From positions 1 to 34,568 of the forward strand of contig JAGASY010000036.1 in NCBI GenBank assembly GCA_017621515.1: a stretch of DNA of 34,568 nucleotides. Direction: 5' to 3'. Both the position numbers and the translations under genes were made by a program. Shown one piece after another: positions 15,617 to 23,800 of this stretch (position 1 is its first letter; every line of letters begins with the position of its first letter). This stretch comes from Bacteroidaceae bacterium (GTDB lineage: Bacteria; Bacteroidota; Bacteroidia; Bacteroidales; Bacteroidaceae). The notes beneath the pieces were generated by a model. That model searched no databases and was not told the DNA's origin. It saw only the letters and a list, made by a program, of their open reading frames with translations.

Positions 15617-16901
15617 TTCCGTTTATGATGGTGGATGTTATCAGTTGAGTTGCTCCGATATTCTTTTCCACATATCGGTGGGCTTGGTGGTTTATCTCTG
15701 CCAAAAGCGCATCGTTGTACTTAAGTCCGGAGAACCACTTGTCGAGTTTTTCCGGAGAACTCACCATGCAGCCTATCCCGATATTCATCATCTGCCGCGG
15801 AGTTATTTTACGGTGGATGCAGGGTCCGAATGCAACGGGAAGCCCATATACGACAGGTTCTATTACGCTGTGGAGGTAGCGGGTGAACCCTCCGCCGACG
15901 TATGCCCACTTCCCATAGCGGTAGATGCGTGACAAGGCTCCGATGAAATCGATTATGAGCACTTGTACACGCGAAAAGTCGGTGTCGGAGTTGCATTCGG
16001 AGTACGACAATGCATATCCTTCTAATTCATATTTAATCCGGTTCAGTGTTTTCTCGCTTATTTCGTGCGGAACGAATATGAACTTGGTGTCTTGATGCTT
16101 GTTGGCAAGGTGTGTCACCATTGCAAGGTCTTTGTCATCGTGTATGCTTCCGGCGATGAACACTCCGTTCTCTCGGGCGCAGAACGCTTCTATCACGGCA
16201 TCGTGGTATTCTGTTTCGGTTATGGCTGCGGCATTGTCGAACAACGGGTCTCCGGCGATGACGGCATTCGCATATCCCAACTTCTTGAGGTTTGTTTGCG
16301 ATTGCTCGTCAAGCACTGTGCAGGAACTGAAGTAACGCAGCATACGGCGGTGGAAGCCTCCGTACCATTTGAAGAATACCGAGTGTTCGGATATGATTGC
16401 CGATATGAGAAACACCGGAATCTTTCTGTTTGAGAGTTCGGCAAGGTAATTCATCCAATATTCAGAGATAATGAATACGGCTCTTTTCGGCTTTACGGCA
16501 TCAAGGAAGGCCGAGACGTTTTTTCTGCTGTCAACAGGCAGTGCGAAGATATAATCCGCTTCTGTCTGGCTTGTGGAAAGTTGTTTGAGTGCGTTGTAGC
16601 CTGTAGAAGAAAAGAATGTGAGGACAACACATCTGTCTGTTGAACGGCGCAATTGGTGCAGAATAGGGCGCGCTACGGCATATTCGCCCAGTGATGCGGC
16701 ATGAATCCAATATACTTCTCTTTTCTCGCCCGCCATAGCCCTGCATACTTCCTGCATGGCATCTTTGCGGCACTCTATAAAGCTCATGAACTTTTCTCCG
16801 AAGACGAGACGAAGTAGGAATGTTGCCCGGTCGGAACCTGCCGTCCGGACAAGTCTGTCCAACAAATCCAAGACAATGTTATATAGAAAATGAGTTACCA
16901 T
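15609..16901 (-). CDS. waaA: 3-deoxy-D-manno-octulosonic acid transferase
   Basis: A 430-residue Kdo transferase of normal length for WaaA/KdtA. After an N-terminal membrane-associated segment comes the catalytic-base motif WIHAASLGEY (about 65-73, Glu present), then SEYWMNYL (about 145-152), a SAIISEHSVFFKWY region, GSIHDDKD in place of the usual GSTHxGE, and the donor-binding GGGFTRYLHSVIEPVVYGLPVAFGP near 335-360. It attaches Kdo to the lipid A precursor at the cytoplasmic face. It is first in the 11-gene LPS operon and begins 62 nt after the terminator of the RNA at 16963-17270. No TAnnTTTG promoter appears in that gap, so read-through from the RNA promoter is a real possibility. Confidence 0.92.
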   Translation of the reverse strand: MVTHFLYNIVLDLLDRLVRTAGSDRATFLLRLVFGEKFMSFIECRKDAMQEVCRAMAGEKREVYWIHAASLGEYAVARPILHQLRRSTDRCVVLTFFSSTGYNALKQLSTSQTEADYIFALPVDSRKNVSAFLDAVKPKRAVFIISEYWMNYLAELSNRKIPVFLISAIISEHSVFFKWYGGFHRRMLRYFSSCTVLDEQSQTNLKKLGYANAVIAGDPLFDNAAAITETEYHDAVIEAFCARENGVFIAGSIHDDKDLAMVTHLANKHQDTKFIFVPHEISEKTLNRIKYELEGYALSYSECNSDTDFSRVQVLIIDFIGALSRIYRYGKWAYVGGGFTRYLHSVIEPVVYGLPVAFGPCIHRKITPRQMMNIGIGCMVSSPEKLDKWFSGLKYNDALLAEINHQAHRYVEKNIGATQLITSTIINGNA

Positions 16902-16962
16902 CCCTTTTCTCGTATAGAAATCCGCCTATAGACAATCCCGAGATTCAGCGATGAATATATAC

Positions 16963-17059
16963 AAAAAAAGACGTGGGTGTCTGTACTTCCTGCCTACCCC
17001 GACTTCAGGCCTTCGCAATTGCCTCCATTCAAGGATAGGCAACGCAGTTAGCCCACGTC
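16963..17059 (-). terminator. Intrinsic terminator hairpin of the RNA upstream of waaA
   Basis: On the minus strand an 8-bp perfect outer stem GACGTGGG/CCCACGTC (17052-17059 with 16970-16977) is followed by seven U. Inside it, a 9-bp stem pairs 17033-17041 with 16991-16999, with a further AGGC/GCCT stem at the tip. The result is a long interrupted hairpin of about 90 nt, larger than an ordinary terminator and reminiscent of 6S-type RNA. Confidence 0.85.
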
Positions 17060-17270
17060 GTGATATATTATAACACAACACATCATTATACAGCATACAA
17101 AATGCTGTAAATGATGTTTCTGGATATATAATACACCCAACGCAGACGTTCTTGTTGCCGTTTCTCCCTGAATGGTTTCAAAGTTGCGAAGTTTGAAGTC
17201 GGAAGATAACGTCCGTAAACGTCCTTTACCAATAAATGCAGACCCCGTTCCCCTTTCGGGCTAACTGAGT
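16963..17270 (-). ncRNA. Structured RNA of ~308 nt upstream of waaA (6S-like RNA or attenuator leader)
   Basis: A near-ideal promoter ends at 17277 and an intrinsic terminator ends at 16963, giving a ~308-nt minus-strand transcript with no convincing gene. Its first nucleotides contain CAGTTAGCCC (17267-17258), the exact complement of GGGCTAACTG (17054-17045), which overlaps the 5' arm of the terminator by three G. The same CCC can instead close a local GAAA tetraloop hairpin (CCC-GAAA-GGG). Another strong hairpin sits at 17080-17117. The 3' ~90 nt resemble, from memory, the interrupted-hairpin shape of the Bacteroidetes 6S-Flavo RNA. Two readings compete: a stand-alone 6S-like RNA, processed or full length, or a leader that attenuates the LPS operon. 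The transcript itself is well supported; its identity is not. Confidence 0.6.
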
Positions 17271-17276
17271 CGGCGG

Positions 17277-17307
17277 CAAAAGTATAAAAAAAACAGGACT
17301 GCACAAA
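17277..17307 (-). promoter_or_regulatory. Strong promoter of the RNA upstream of waaA
   Basis: On the minus strand TTTG, exactly 19 nt, then TACTTTTG: a near-consensus Bacteroidetes promoter. The implied start is about 17270. Confidence 0.8.
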
Positions 17308-17535
17308 ATTATATTTGCATATTCTGTGCAAATACAGATGATATAGGTTGATAGAAGAAGGGGAAAATCTGGATGCACTTCCGGTTGGCATGTTATTAAA
17401 ACTCAAAATTAATATTTGAGGCTTCCATAACAAAATATTTTATATAAATTTTTTAACAAAAATATTTTCTGACAATATGGTGGTGGATGTTATTGTTCTG
17501 ATTCCTTTTTGTCGGTTTTATGCCTGAAATGTCTT
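17308..17535. other. Intergenic stretch without recognised features
   Basis: AT-rich DNA between the RNA promoter and repeat copy 2. I see no gene, strong hairpin or promoter. Confidence 0.5.
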
Positions 17536-18222
17536 CTTTTTGATTTTGTCAAATGTTAAAATTCCAAGTCCTCTGGCACGCATCAAAATGAAGCACAGCG
17601 AACTTTTATTGAAGAATGGGAATTTTACGCGCAGTTCGTGAAGCTTCTGAGAATTGTGAAATAGTGTTTCATTTTCTGATAGTTCTTTTACATTTATTTA
17701 TTTCCGGCGAAGAGTCCTTTGGAAAAAACTGCTAAGTTTTCAAATTTTCAGCGCACAGTTTTTTTCTCCACAGCGCACTGTAATTTTATTTTCTGTGCGC
17801 TACAATTTTCTGCACTGTGCGCTGAAAATTTGACGACAGCGCGCTGAAAATAAAAAAACAGTGGGAAGCGGAGAAAAAGGCTGTTTGCTTCGGCTGAAAT
17901 GTTAAGATGTGTATAATTCTCTGCATTGAAAGAATGCCTGCACAAGAACTTGAAAGTGAGTGGATTTGAGGCTGTGTTTGAGAGTGAAAATGGTGGGTTT
18001 TGTTGTAATATATTAATAATCAATGAATTATCAGGATGCTCAGAATAATCGAAAAATTGCGTCCGGCATGTTTTTTTGAGTATTTTGATGGTTTTTATAT
18101 TCCATTGATTGTCAATGATTTATCATTGTATCAAAATTTTCGTCTTTTTGTCCTCGGCAAAAAAACGCTTGAAGTGTTAAATTTTTATTTTGGGCGAAAA
18201 TATCATTTTGACATTTTAAAAG
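17536..18222 (-). repeat. Interspersed intergenic repeat, copy 2 (~0.69 kb, inverted)
   Basis: Inverted relative to copies 1 and 3 and complete by comparison with copy 1: every block listed there recurs in the same order when read on the minus strand, including ATGATATTTTCGCCC at the left edge, CATTTCAGCCGAAGCAAAC, the GCGC core, GAAACACTATTTCACAATT and the right edge ending CAAAATCAAAAAG. A 91-codon minus-strand frame (17748-18023) lies within it but looks like a by-product of the repeat. Confidence 0.85.
17751..17844 (-). repeat. Five-site phased GCGC array (core of repeat copy 2)
   Basis: GCGC tetranucleotides begin at 17751, 17773, 17797, 17819 and 17841, so steps are 22, 24, 22 and 22 nt on the plus strand (22, 22, 24, 22 in repeat orientation). 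The outermost site is CAGCGCGCTG, as in copy 1. A 19-bp perfect inverted repeat is built from CAAATTTTCAGCGCACAGT and its complement. Confidence 0.85.
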
Positions 18223-18243
18223 TGGTCTTGAGTGGAGGAAAAA

Positions 18244-18279
18244 TGTACCCAAAAGTCGGACACAAAACTTTTGGGTACA
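18244..18279. repeat. 13-bp inverted repeat resembling paired IS ends
   Basis: TGTACCCAAAAGT and its exact complement ACTTTTGGGTACA are separated by 10 nt. TGTACCCAAAAGTCGGACA is reminiscent of ends of IS3-family (IS150-type) elements; this is from memory. It may be a relic of two abutting IS ends, or a terminator for transcripts arriving from either side. Confidence 0.4.
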
Positions 18280-18308
18280 CTTCATTACGGTATAGAACTT
18301 TAACCAGT

Positions 18309-18353
18309 TGAATGTAGCCTCATAACAAGATGTCTGTTATGAGGCTACATTCA
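18309..18353 (-). terminator. Stem-loop after the GH2 gene
   Basis: An 18-bp perfect stem (TGAATGTAGCCTCATAAC and complement) with a 9-nt loop begins 4 nt past the stop of the minus-strand GH2 gene. The minus-strand side lacks a U-run, so a 3'-protecting or factor-assisted function is also possible. Confidence 0.65.
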
Positions 18354-18356
18354 AAT

Positions 18357-20156
18357 TTATTTGTTTTCGTAGAACTTCTTCAGAGTGTAGAACGCTTTTT
18401 TCTTGGCTCCTTTCTCTGAAATCAGTCCTTTGCGGTTCCATCCGTCCTGTATGCCATGAAGTTGACGCAGGGGTGACATGAAGTCAACTAAAATCCAAGG
18501 AGCCATGCCGGCAAGACCGTCAATCTGGTCAAACATACGGAGACTTTCTTCGTAGAGATATACTTGGAACTCTTCGCTCCAGCGCGTGAGACTGTCGCCG
18601 TGCATTCCCTGCATGGCACCGCCGCCAAATTCACTGACGATGACAGGTTTCTCCAAACCCATCTTGAAGGATTTGTTGCGGCACTCGCTGGGCGAACCGC
18701 CGTACCATCCTAAATATTCATTGAAGCTGATGATGTCGAGGTGCTCCATCAGAGGGTCGTTGTAGGTATATACATTGTCAGGATGTCCGTCGGCTTCTTG
18801 GTCTTTCTTGCAGGCTGCCGAAATGAGGCGGGTGTTGTCGAGACTGCGCACGTAACTTGCCAGTTCGGCAAGAAAGGCATTGCGTGAAGGGCTGATGGCT
18901 GTTTCGTTAGCAATAGACCAGATGATGGAGCTGGCTCTGTTGAAGTCGCGCTGAATAAGTTCGCTGTATTGCTGTTTGGCTTTTTTCAACACGACGGGAT
19001 TCTGCCACTGGATTCCCCAGTAGAGAGGAAGCTCTTCCCACAGGAGAATGCCTTCCTTGTCTGCCATTCTGACGATGTTCTCCTGATGTGGGTAATGGGC
19101 AAGGCGCAGGAAGTTGCATCCAAGTTCTTTTGCCCAACCCAGTACCAGAGCGGCATCATCGGCGGAGTGGGCACGGTCGCGGCGCAAAGGATTCTCATCG
19201 TGCAGACAAATGCCTTTCAGGAATATCGGCTTCCCGTTGAGCAGAATCTGCTTGCCTCTTGTCTCAATGCTGCGGAAACCTATCTCATCGTTCAGACTGT
19301 CCTCTCCTGCTATGATGCAGATGCGGTAGAGCTTGGGAGTTTCGGGTGACCATAGTTTCAGCTTGGGAGCTTCGAGGGTGAAATGTGCTGTTCCGTCGGA
19401 AGCCACAGGAATTTGTTTTTTGGTTTTCAGTTCCGGTATCTGTATCTGTACATTTTGAGGCATTTTCTTACCGTTGAGCACTATGTTTCCCTTTATCCTA
19501 CGTGTCTTATCGCCCAGAGTGCTTTTATCTAAAGCCATGAAATGATTACTGATAAAGGTTTTGGGGGTCTCTATCAGCAGTACATCGCGGGTGATACCGC
19601 TGTGGTTGAACCAGTCGGCAACCTCAGCAGGGATATTGTCTGCGCGACGTGCTGCATTCACTCCGATAATCAGGTAGTTGTCTTTCTCTTGCAGCAGATG
19701 GGTGACTTCAAAGCAGAAAGGAGTGAATCCTCCTTCATGGCGTCCCACACTTTCGCTGTTTACACTTACTTTGGCTATATAGTTGGCGGCTCCTACATAC
19801 ACGAAGTAGCGTTTGTCCGTAGAGTATTTATCTACATCGAATTTCCGCCGATACCAGATATTGCCTTCATAGTATGTCAGTTCCGGTTTCTGCGTGTTCC
19901 AGCTTCCCGGAACCCAGAGAGTTTGTGCTGCATTGAAGCTGTACTCCACACGGTCTGTCTTGTTTTGTGGTGTGGCATTGCGGTAGATGGATTTACCGCC
20001 CATCTGTTCTGTGCGGAATGGGTCGAGGACGTATTCCCATTTGCCGTTGAGGCTGGTGGATGTGCGGAACGGTGCATTGCCGATAAAAATCTCCTGACCG
20101 CATACGGTGGATGCGATACATAATAACAGGAATGAGAGGAAATGGATTTTCTTCAT
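18357..20156 (-). CDS. Glycoside hydrolase family 2 (beta-glucuronidase/beta-galactosidase type)
   Basis: A 599-residue secreted enzyme with a Sec signal peptide (about 1-20, ending STVCG). Domain order is that of GH2: sugar-binding jelly roll (LNGKWEYVLDPF, LWVPGSWN, WYRRKFDV, GRHEGGFTPF), an immunoglobulin-like domain, then a TIM barrel (FLKGICLHDENP, FLRLAHYPHQ). The acid/base Glu is in SIANETAIS (about 417) and the nucleophile Glu in IVSEFGGGAMQG (about 508). This short three-domain architecture is common among beta-glucuronidases and galactosidases of gut Bacteroidetes. It lies 148 nt after rhaM and opposite a giant beta-helix protein, suggesting action on a rhamnose- and uronate- or galactose-containing glycan. 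Substrate is inferred only. Confidence 0.9.
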   Translation of the reverse strand: MKKIHFLSFLLLCIASTVCGQEIFIGNAPFRTSTSLNGKWEYVLDPFRTEQMGGKSIYRNATPQNKTDRVEYSFNAAQTLWVPGSWNTQKPELTYYEGNIWYRRKFDVDKYSTDKRYFVYVGAANYIAKVSVNSESVGRHEGGFTPFCFEVTHLLQEKDNYLIIGVNAARRADNIPAEVADWFNHSGITRDVLLIETPKTFISNHFMALDKSTLGDKTRRIKGNIVLNGKKMPQNVQIQIPELKTKKQIPVASDGTAHFTLEAPKLKLWSPETPKLYRICIIAGEDSLNDEIGFRSIETRGKQILLNGKPIFLKGICLHDENPLRRDRAHSADDAALVLGWAKELGCNFLRLAHYPHQENIVRMADKEGILLWEELPLYWGIQWQNPVVLKKAKQQYSELIQRDFNRASSIIWSIANETAISPSRNAFLAELASYVRSLDNTRLISAACKKDQEADGHPDNVYTYNDPLMEHLDIISFNEYLGWYGGSPSECRNKSFKMGLEKPVIVSEFGGGAMQGMHGDSLTRWSEEFQVYLYEESLRMFDQIDGLAGMAPWILVDFMSPLRQLHGIQDGWNRKGLISEKGAKKKAFYTLKKFYENK

Positions 20157-20192
20157 AAGTCTGTCTTTCTTTTATTGATAATTATATAAGAG

Positions 20193-20242
20193 AAGAGGTT
20201 TCAAGATGAAAGACTCGGAAACTTTCGTCTTGAAACCTCTTT
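20193..20242 (-). terminator. Stem-loop between rhaM and the GH2 gene
   Basis: A long stem built from AAGAGGTTTCAAGA and its near-complement, extended by GAAAG/CTTTC, sits between the rhaM stop and the GH2 start. A second 8-bp hairpin (GATTGCTC/GAGCAATC) lies at 20260-20283. There is no proper U-run and no promoter before GH2, so the two genes may be co-transcribed with this hairpin tuning read-through or stability. Confidence 0.5.
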
Positions 20243-20304
20243 CATCAGGTCTGTTGTGTGATTGCTCGAATGCAAGAGCAATCGGTTGGCGGTTTCGGAT
20301 TGTT

Positions 20305-20622
20305 TTAATCCATGTGGAATACTTCTGGCAGAGGTATGGAAATAGGTGAATTGTCTGGGTTTACTTCCATGATGTCTGCCATGTAGTCCCACCATTTCTT
20401 TACAATCGGGTTCTCGCCCATGTCTTGAGAACCAGCATCGCCTTTTGTCTTCTGAAATGCAAAAAGAATGTTGGTCTCTTCGTCAAGATAGATGGAGTAG
20501 TCATAGACTCCGCCTTCTTGGAGCAGCTGGCGCATCTCCGGCCATAATGCTGCGTGACGTCTCTTGTACTCTTCCTTGAAGCCCGGCTTCAGGAACATTT
20601 TGAATGCTTCTCTTTTCTCCAT
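20305..20622 (-). CDS. rhaM: L-rhamnose mutarotase
   Basis: A 105-residue protein interconverting alpha and beta anomers of L-rhamnose in the cytoplasm, feeding rhamnose catabolism. Family marks are EAFKMFLKPGFKEEYKRRHAALWPEM (with the conserved His), YDYSIYLDEETNILFAFQ, and WWDYMADIMEVNPDNSP. I choose the start at MEKREAF: it gives the family's usual ~104-residue length, and the longer frame (to 20670) would place its ATG inside the -7 box of the promoter. It is the only rhamnose catabolic gene in view; no rhamnose isomerase, kinase or aldolase is present here. GH2 follows on the same strand, suggesting glycan-derived rhamnose. Confidence 0.92.
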   Translation of the reverse strand: MEKREAFKMFLKPGFKEEYKRRHAALWPEMRQLLQEGGVYDYSIYLDEETNILFAFQKTKGDAGSQDMGENPIVKKWWDYMADIMEVNPDNSPISIPLPEVFHMD

Positions 20623-20667
20623 AATATATTTAAGTTTTTTATAGTGCAACATTTTCTGCAAATATGG

Positions 20668-20675
20668 CAAAAGTA
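20668..20675 (-). promoter_or_regulatory. rhaM: -7 box of the rhaM promoter
   Basis: TACTTTTG on the minus strand, matching TAnnTTTG, about 46 nt before the chosen rhaM ATG. The -33 region is poor, consistent with activator dependence. Upstream of it lies the 21-bp tandem repeat. Confidence 0.55.
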
Positions 20676-20737
20676 CGAATAAAATCCGATAAATCTATTT
20701 CTTTTGGTTGGTAATATATTGTCTCGGTCAATATAGG

Positions 20738-20779
20738 CTTTGTTTAGGACAATATTGACTTTGTTTAGGACAATGTTGA
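20738..20779. promoter_or_regulatory. Two tandem 21-bp repeats, candidate operator
   Basis: Two direct copies of a 21-bp unit (CTTTGTTTAGGACAAT followed by ATTGA or GTTGA), 20 of 21 bases identical, are joined head to tail, and a third partial start (CTTTGAGC) follows. A 21-bp period places both on the same face of the helix. They lie between the divergent rhaM and giant-protein promoters. GTCAATAT just before and ATTGAC inside the units suggest dyad half-sites. Likely binding site for an AraC-type or hybrid two-component regulator; no regulator gene is in the window. Confidence 0.6.
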
Positions 20780-20815
20780 CTTTGAGCTTTTAATCGTGTA
20801 ATAGCGATTTTTTCT

Positions 20816-20838
20816 ATTTAATTATATAATTAAATTTG
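20816..20838 (+). promoter_or_regulatory. 20-bp palindrome overlapping the -7 box of the giant secreted protein gene
   Basis: ATTTAATTATATAATTAAAT is a perfect palindrome at 20816-20835 and its right end runs into TAAATTTG (20831-20838), a match to the -7 consensus placed 36 nt before the ATG. It may be an operator or simply AT-rich promoter melting DNA. Confidence 0.45.
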
Positions 20839-20873
20839 CACCAATTTTAATTTATTCTTAGAAACATAACAAA

Positions 20874-23800
20874 ATGAGACGTGTAATGCGAAAAACTATG
20901 ATGTTATTGTCGATAACGGCAATACCTGTGTTCTCGATGGTCAAAAACGTGATGGGATTATCGGAAGATGAACCTTCTTGTTTTGTTCCGATTTATTCGG
21001 ACAGAGCGAATGTTGTATCCCATCCGGAGTGCGATGACCTGTCGGGATTTGGAGGCTGGGGTGCAAAGTCGGTAAATACAGACTTGCGATACGTGTATTG
21101 CGGAGATAAAAGTATTGCTGTCGCTTCCCCTTGGGGCGGTACTCTTGAAGTGAACAATCTTTTGCCTAATACGGTATATAGATTGCACGCTTATGTGTAT
21201 ATACCGGAGGGTATATCTGCTATTATAAATGCTTATTCCCACGGCTATGAAGGCGGTGACATTGATTTGTGGACATCTACAAAGAACGATGAATGGGAAG
21301 TTGTGGATTTCACTTACAAAACAAACAATGTCAATACTACTGGTTTGTATTATACAGGTAGTACAGGTTCTGGTAGTGTTTATATAGACAATTACGAACT
21401 GTATATTGTAGAGGAACCTTCTATCCGCATACAGTATGTTGATGAAAACGGCATTTCACTGAAAGAAGAGCGTGTGGTTGTTGGAGAGTGGGGGCATGAC
21501 GTGTCTAAATACCTAATGATAGGACAAGAGTATGTGGCTGAAAAAGATAAAAAGGACTTTGTCGTGGATGATGTTAAATACACTTATGACACTGAGTCGA
21601 ATTCAGACCGCATACTTGTAGAAGAAGGTGAGAACTTGTTGCAAATTCACTTCAAGAAGTTCGAGGGTTTGAGCCAAAATGCAGAGTTGAAGTCTATTTC
21701 TGTGGTGGATGCTCAGATGTATCCGTCTTTCTCGCCGGAAGTCACAGAGTATGAAGTGTGGCTCGCAGGAGCTTCGTCAGTACAACCTGTATGCGAAAAG
21801 CAGGAAGACGAACAGTCAATAGCCGGTGATGGCATCGTGGATTTGAGCACAGGAGAAGGTCGGTCGGAAATAGAGGTTTTGGCAGAAGACGGAGAGACTG
21901 TGAAAAAATATATTCTGAAATACAAGTCGGTGCCGTCTGACGACGCTTTTGTACCAACTTGCCCGGAACTGGAAAATATGGTCAAAGATCCTTTCTGTAA
22001 TACCCTTGGTTCGTTTGGCGGTTGGGGAACTAAATCCGTCAATACAGACCTGCGCTATGTGTATAGTGGTAATGCGAGCATTGCTGTTGGTTCACCATTT
22101 AGAGGTACGTTGGAACTGAACAACTTGAAGCCTAATACTGTTTATCGCTTTATTGCTCAAACTTATTCAACGCAAGGTGTCACAGCTCAGTTTGGATGGT
22201 TTGGGCATGGACTGGGCAATGGCGATATAAATTTCTATCTTGATGAAGACAAAAACAATGTTTGGCAGAAAGCCGACTTCACATTGAAGACTTCAAACGC
22301 TGGAGGTGGTGTCTATTTTGTAGGTGTTTCTGCTGAAGGTTCTGCCTATATTGACAATTACGAGGTGTATGAGATTGAAAAAGAACCGGTGGTGAGAATA
22401 CATATTCAGGATGTTGACGGAAATGCCATAAAGGATGATGTTGTTGTGCGTGGAGACTGGACTTCTATGTCTCCTTCCCGATACCTTATGTTAGGTCACG
22501 ACTTTGTGGCTAATGCAGCCGAATACGAATCGTTTATGCTTGATGGTGTGTATTATGAGTTGGATAGAAATATTTCTGTGGACCATATTATATTGCAAGA
22601 AGGAGAAAATGAACTTGTGTTGAAGTACAATGCAATCGTGGTTCCTCCGGCTACTTATGTGTGGGTTTCTCCTTCCGGCGATGACTTGGCGCAGGGAACA
22701 GAGCTGGCTCCACTCTTGACATTGCAGGTTGCACTTGCTCGTGTAAGAGAAATGAGACAGACGGCGACTGAACCATTAGGAGAAATTCATGTTGTGCTGA
22801 AAGGCGGAATATACCGAATGAACGAAACGCTTACTTTAAATGGCGATGATTCAGGAAAACCTTATTCTCCTACTATTATAGAGGCCGCCGAAGGTGAAAC
22901 TCCTGTTTTGAGTGGTGGTGTTGAGATTTCGGGATGGAGACCTGCTGGAAATGTGGACAAACTGCCGGAAGTGGCGCAGCAGCATGTGTGGATGGCTACA
23001 ACTCCTAAGTTGGGTGGAAATAATCTGGACTTCCGTCAGCTCTATGTGAATGGTGTTAAGATGAAAAGAGCAAGCACTTTTGACGACCTGTCGATGCCGC
23101 GTCTTATCTCGGTTGATAAGAAAGAAAAAACTCTTGACATTCCGCGTCCAAAGGAATTTGACGAAGTTCCTGAGAACGTAGAATTGACCATTGTGCAAGA
23201 CTGGACTGTGAACCACATGAGGGTGGAGACGGCTGAACATTCCGACTATCGTACTACTTTGACTTTCAAACAGCCGGAGAGCGACATTGAGTTTAAACGT
23301 CCTTGGCCTATTCTTCGTGCTGAAGAAAACAGCTTCTCTAATCATTGCTATTATTTTTCTAATGCGTTGGAACTTTTGAACCGTCCTCAGGAATGGTTTA
23401 ACAATGCAAATTCCGGTACTGTATATTACTGGCCGCGGTTTGGAGAAAGCGTCAATTCCATAGAAGCTATTGCTCCTGTTCACGAGACATTGGTACGTAT
23501 CGAGGGCGATTTGGACAAGATGGTTTCTAATATAGTATTTCGTGGCATCTCTTTTGAACATACTACTTGGATGCGTCCTTCAACCGATGGACAGGTGTCG
23601 CTGCAAAGCGGACAGTATCTATTTGATGCCTACTCCGATCCTTCTGTACCTGCGGGCAATGTTGCTTATGTTGGACGTCCGTCTGCCGGTGTCAGTGTTA
23701 AAAATGCAAGACACATAGATATTGAAGATTGTTTGTTCCAGCACATGGCTTCTACAGCCGTTGACTTTGTAAGCGGAACTAAGCAAGTGAAAGTGGAAGG

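Noticed and set aside
17086..17433. A 115-codon minus-strand frame across the RNA upstream of waaA
   Set aside because: Its ATG lies upstream of a near-ideal promoter whose boxes fall inside the frame, and the sequence contains strong hairpins, so a structured RNA explains it better.
17748..18023. A 91-codon minus-strand frame in repeat copy 2
   Set aside because: Same reasoning as for copy 3; similarity between frames is noted as a finding but stops in copy 1 argue against a gene.
18036..18311. Plus-strand 91-codon frame ending in a KMYPKVGHKTFGYT string, considered as a transposase relic
   Set aside because: Most of it is the reverse of repeat copy 2, and the ending merely translates the 13-bp inverted repeat; no transposase motif is present.
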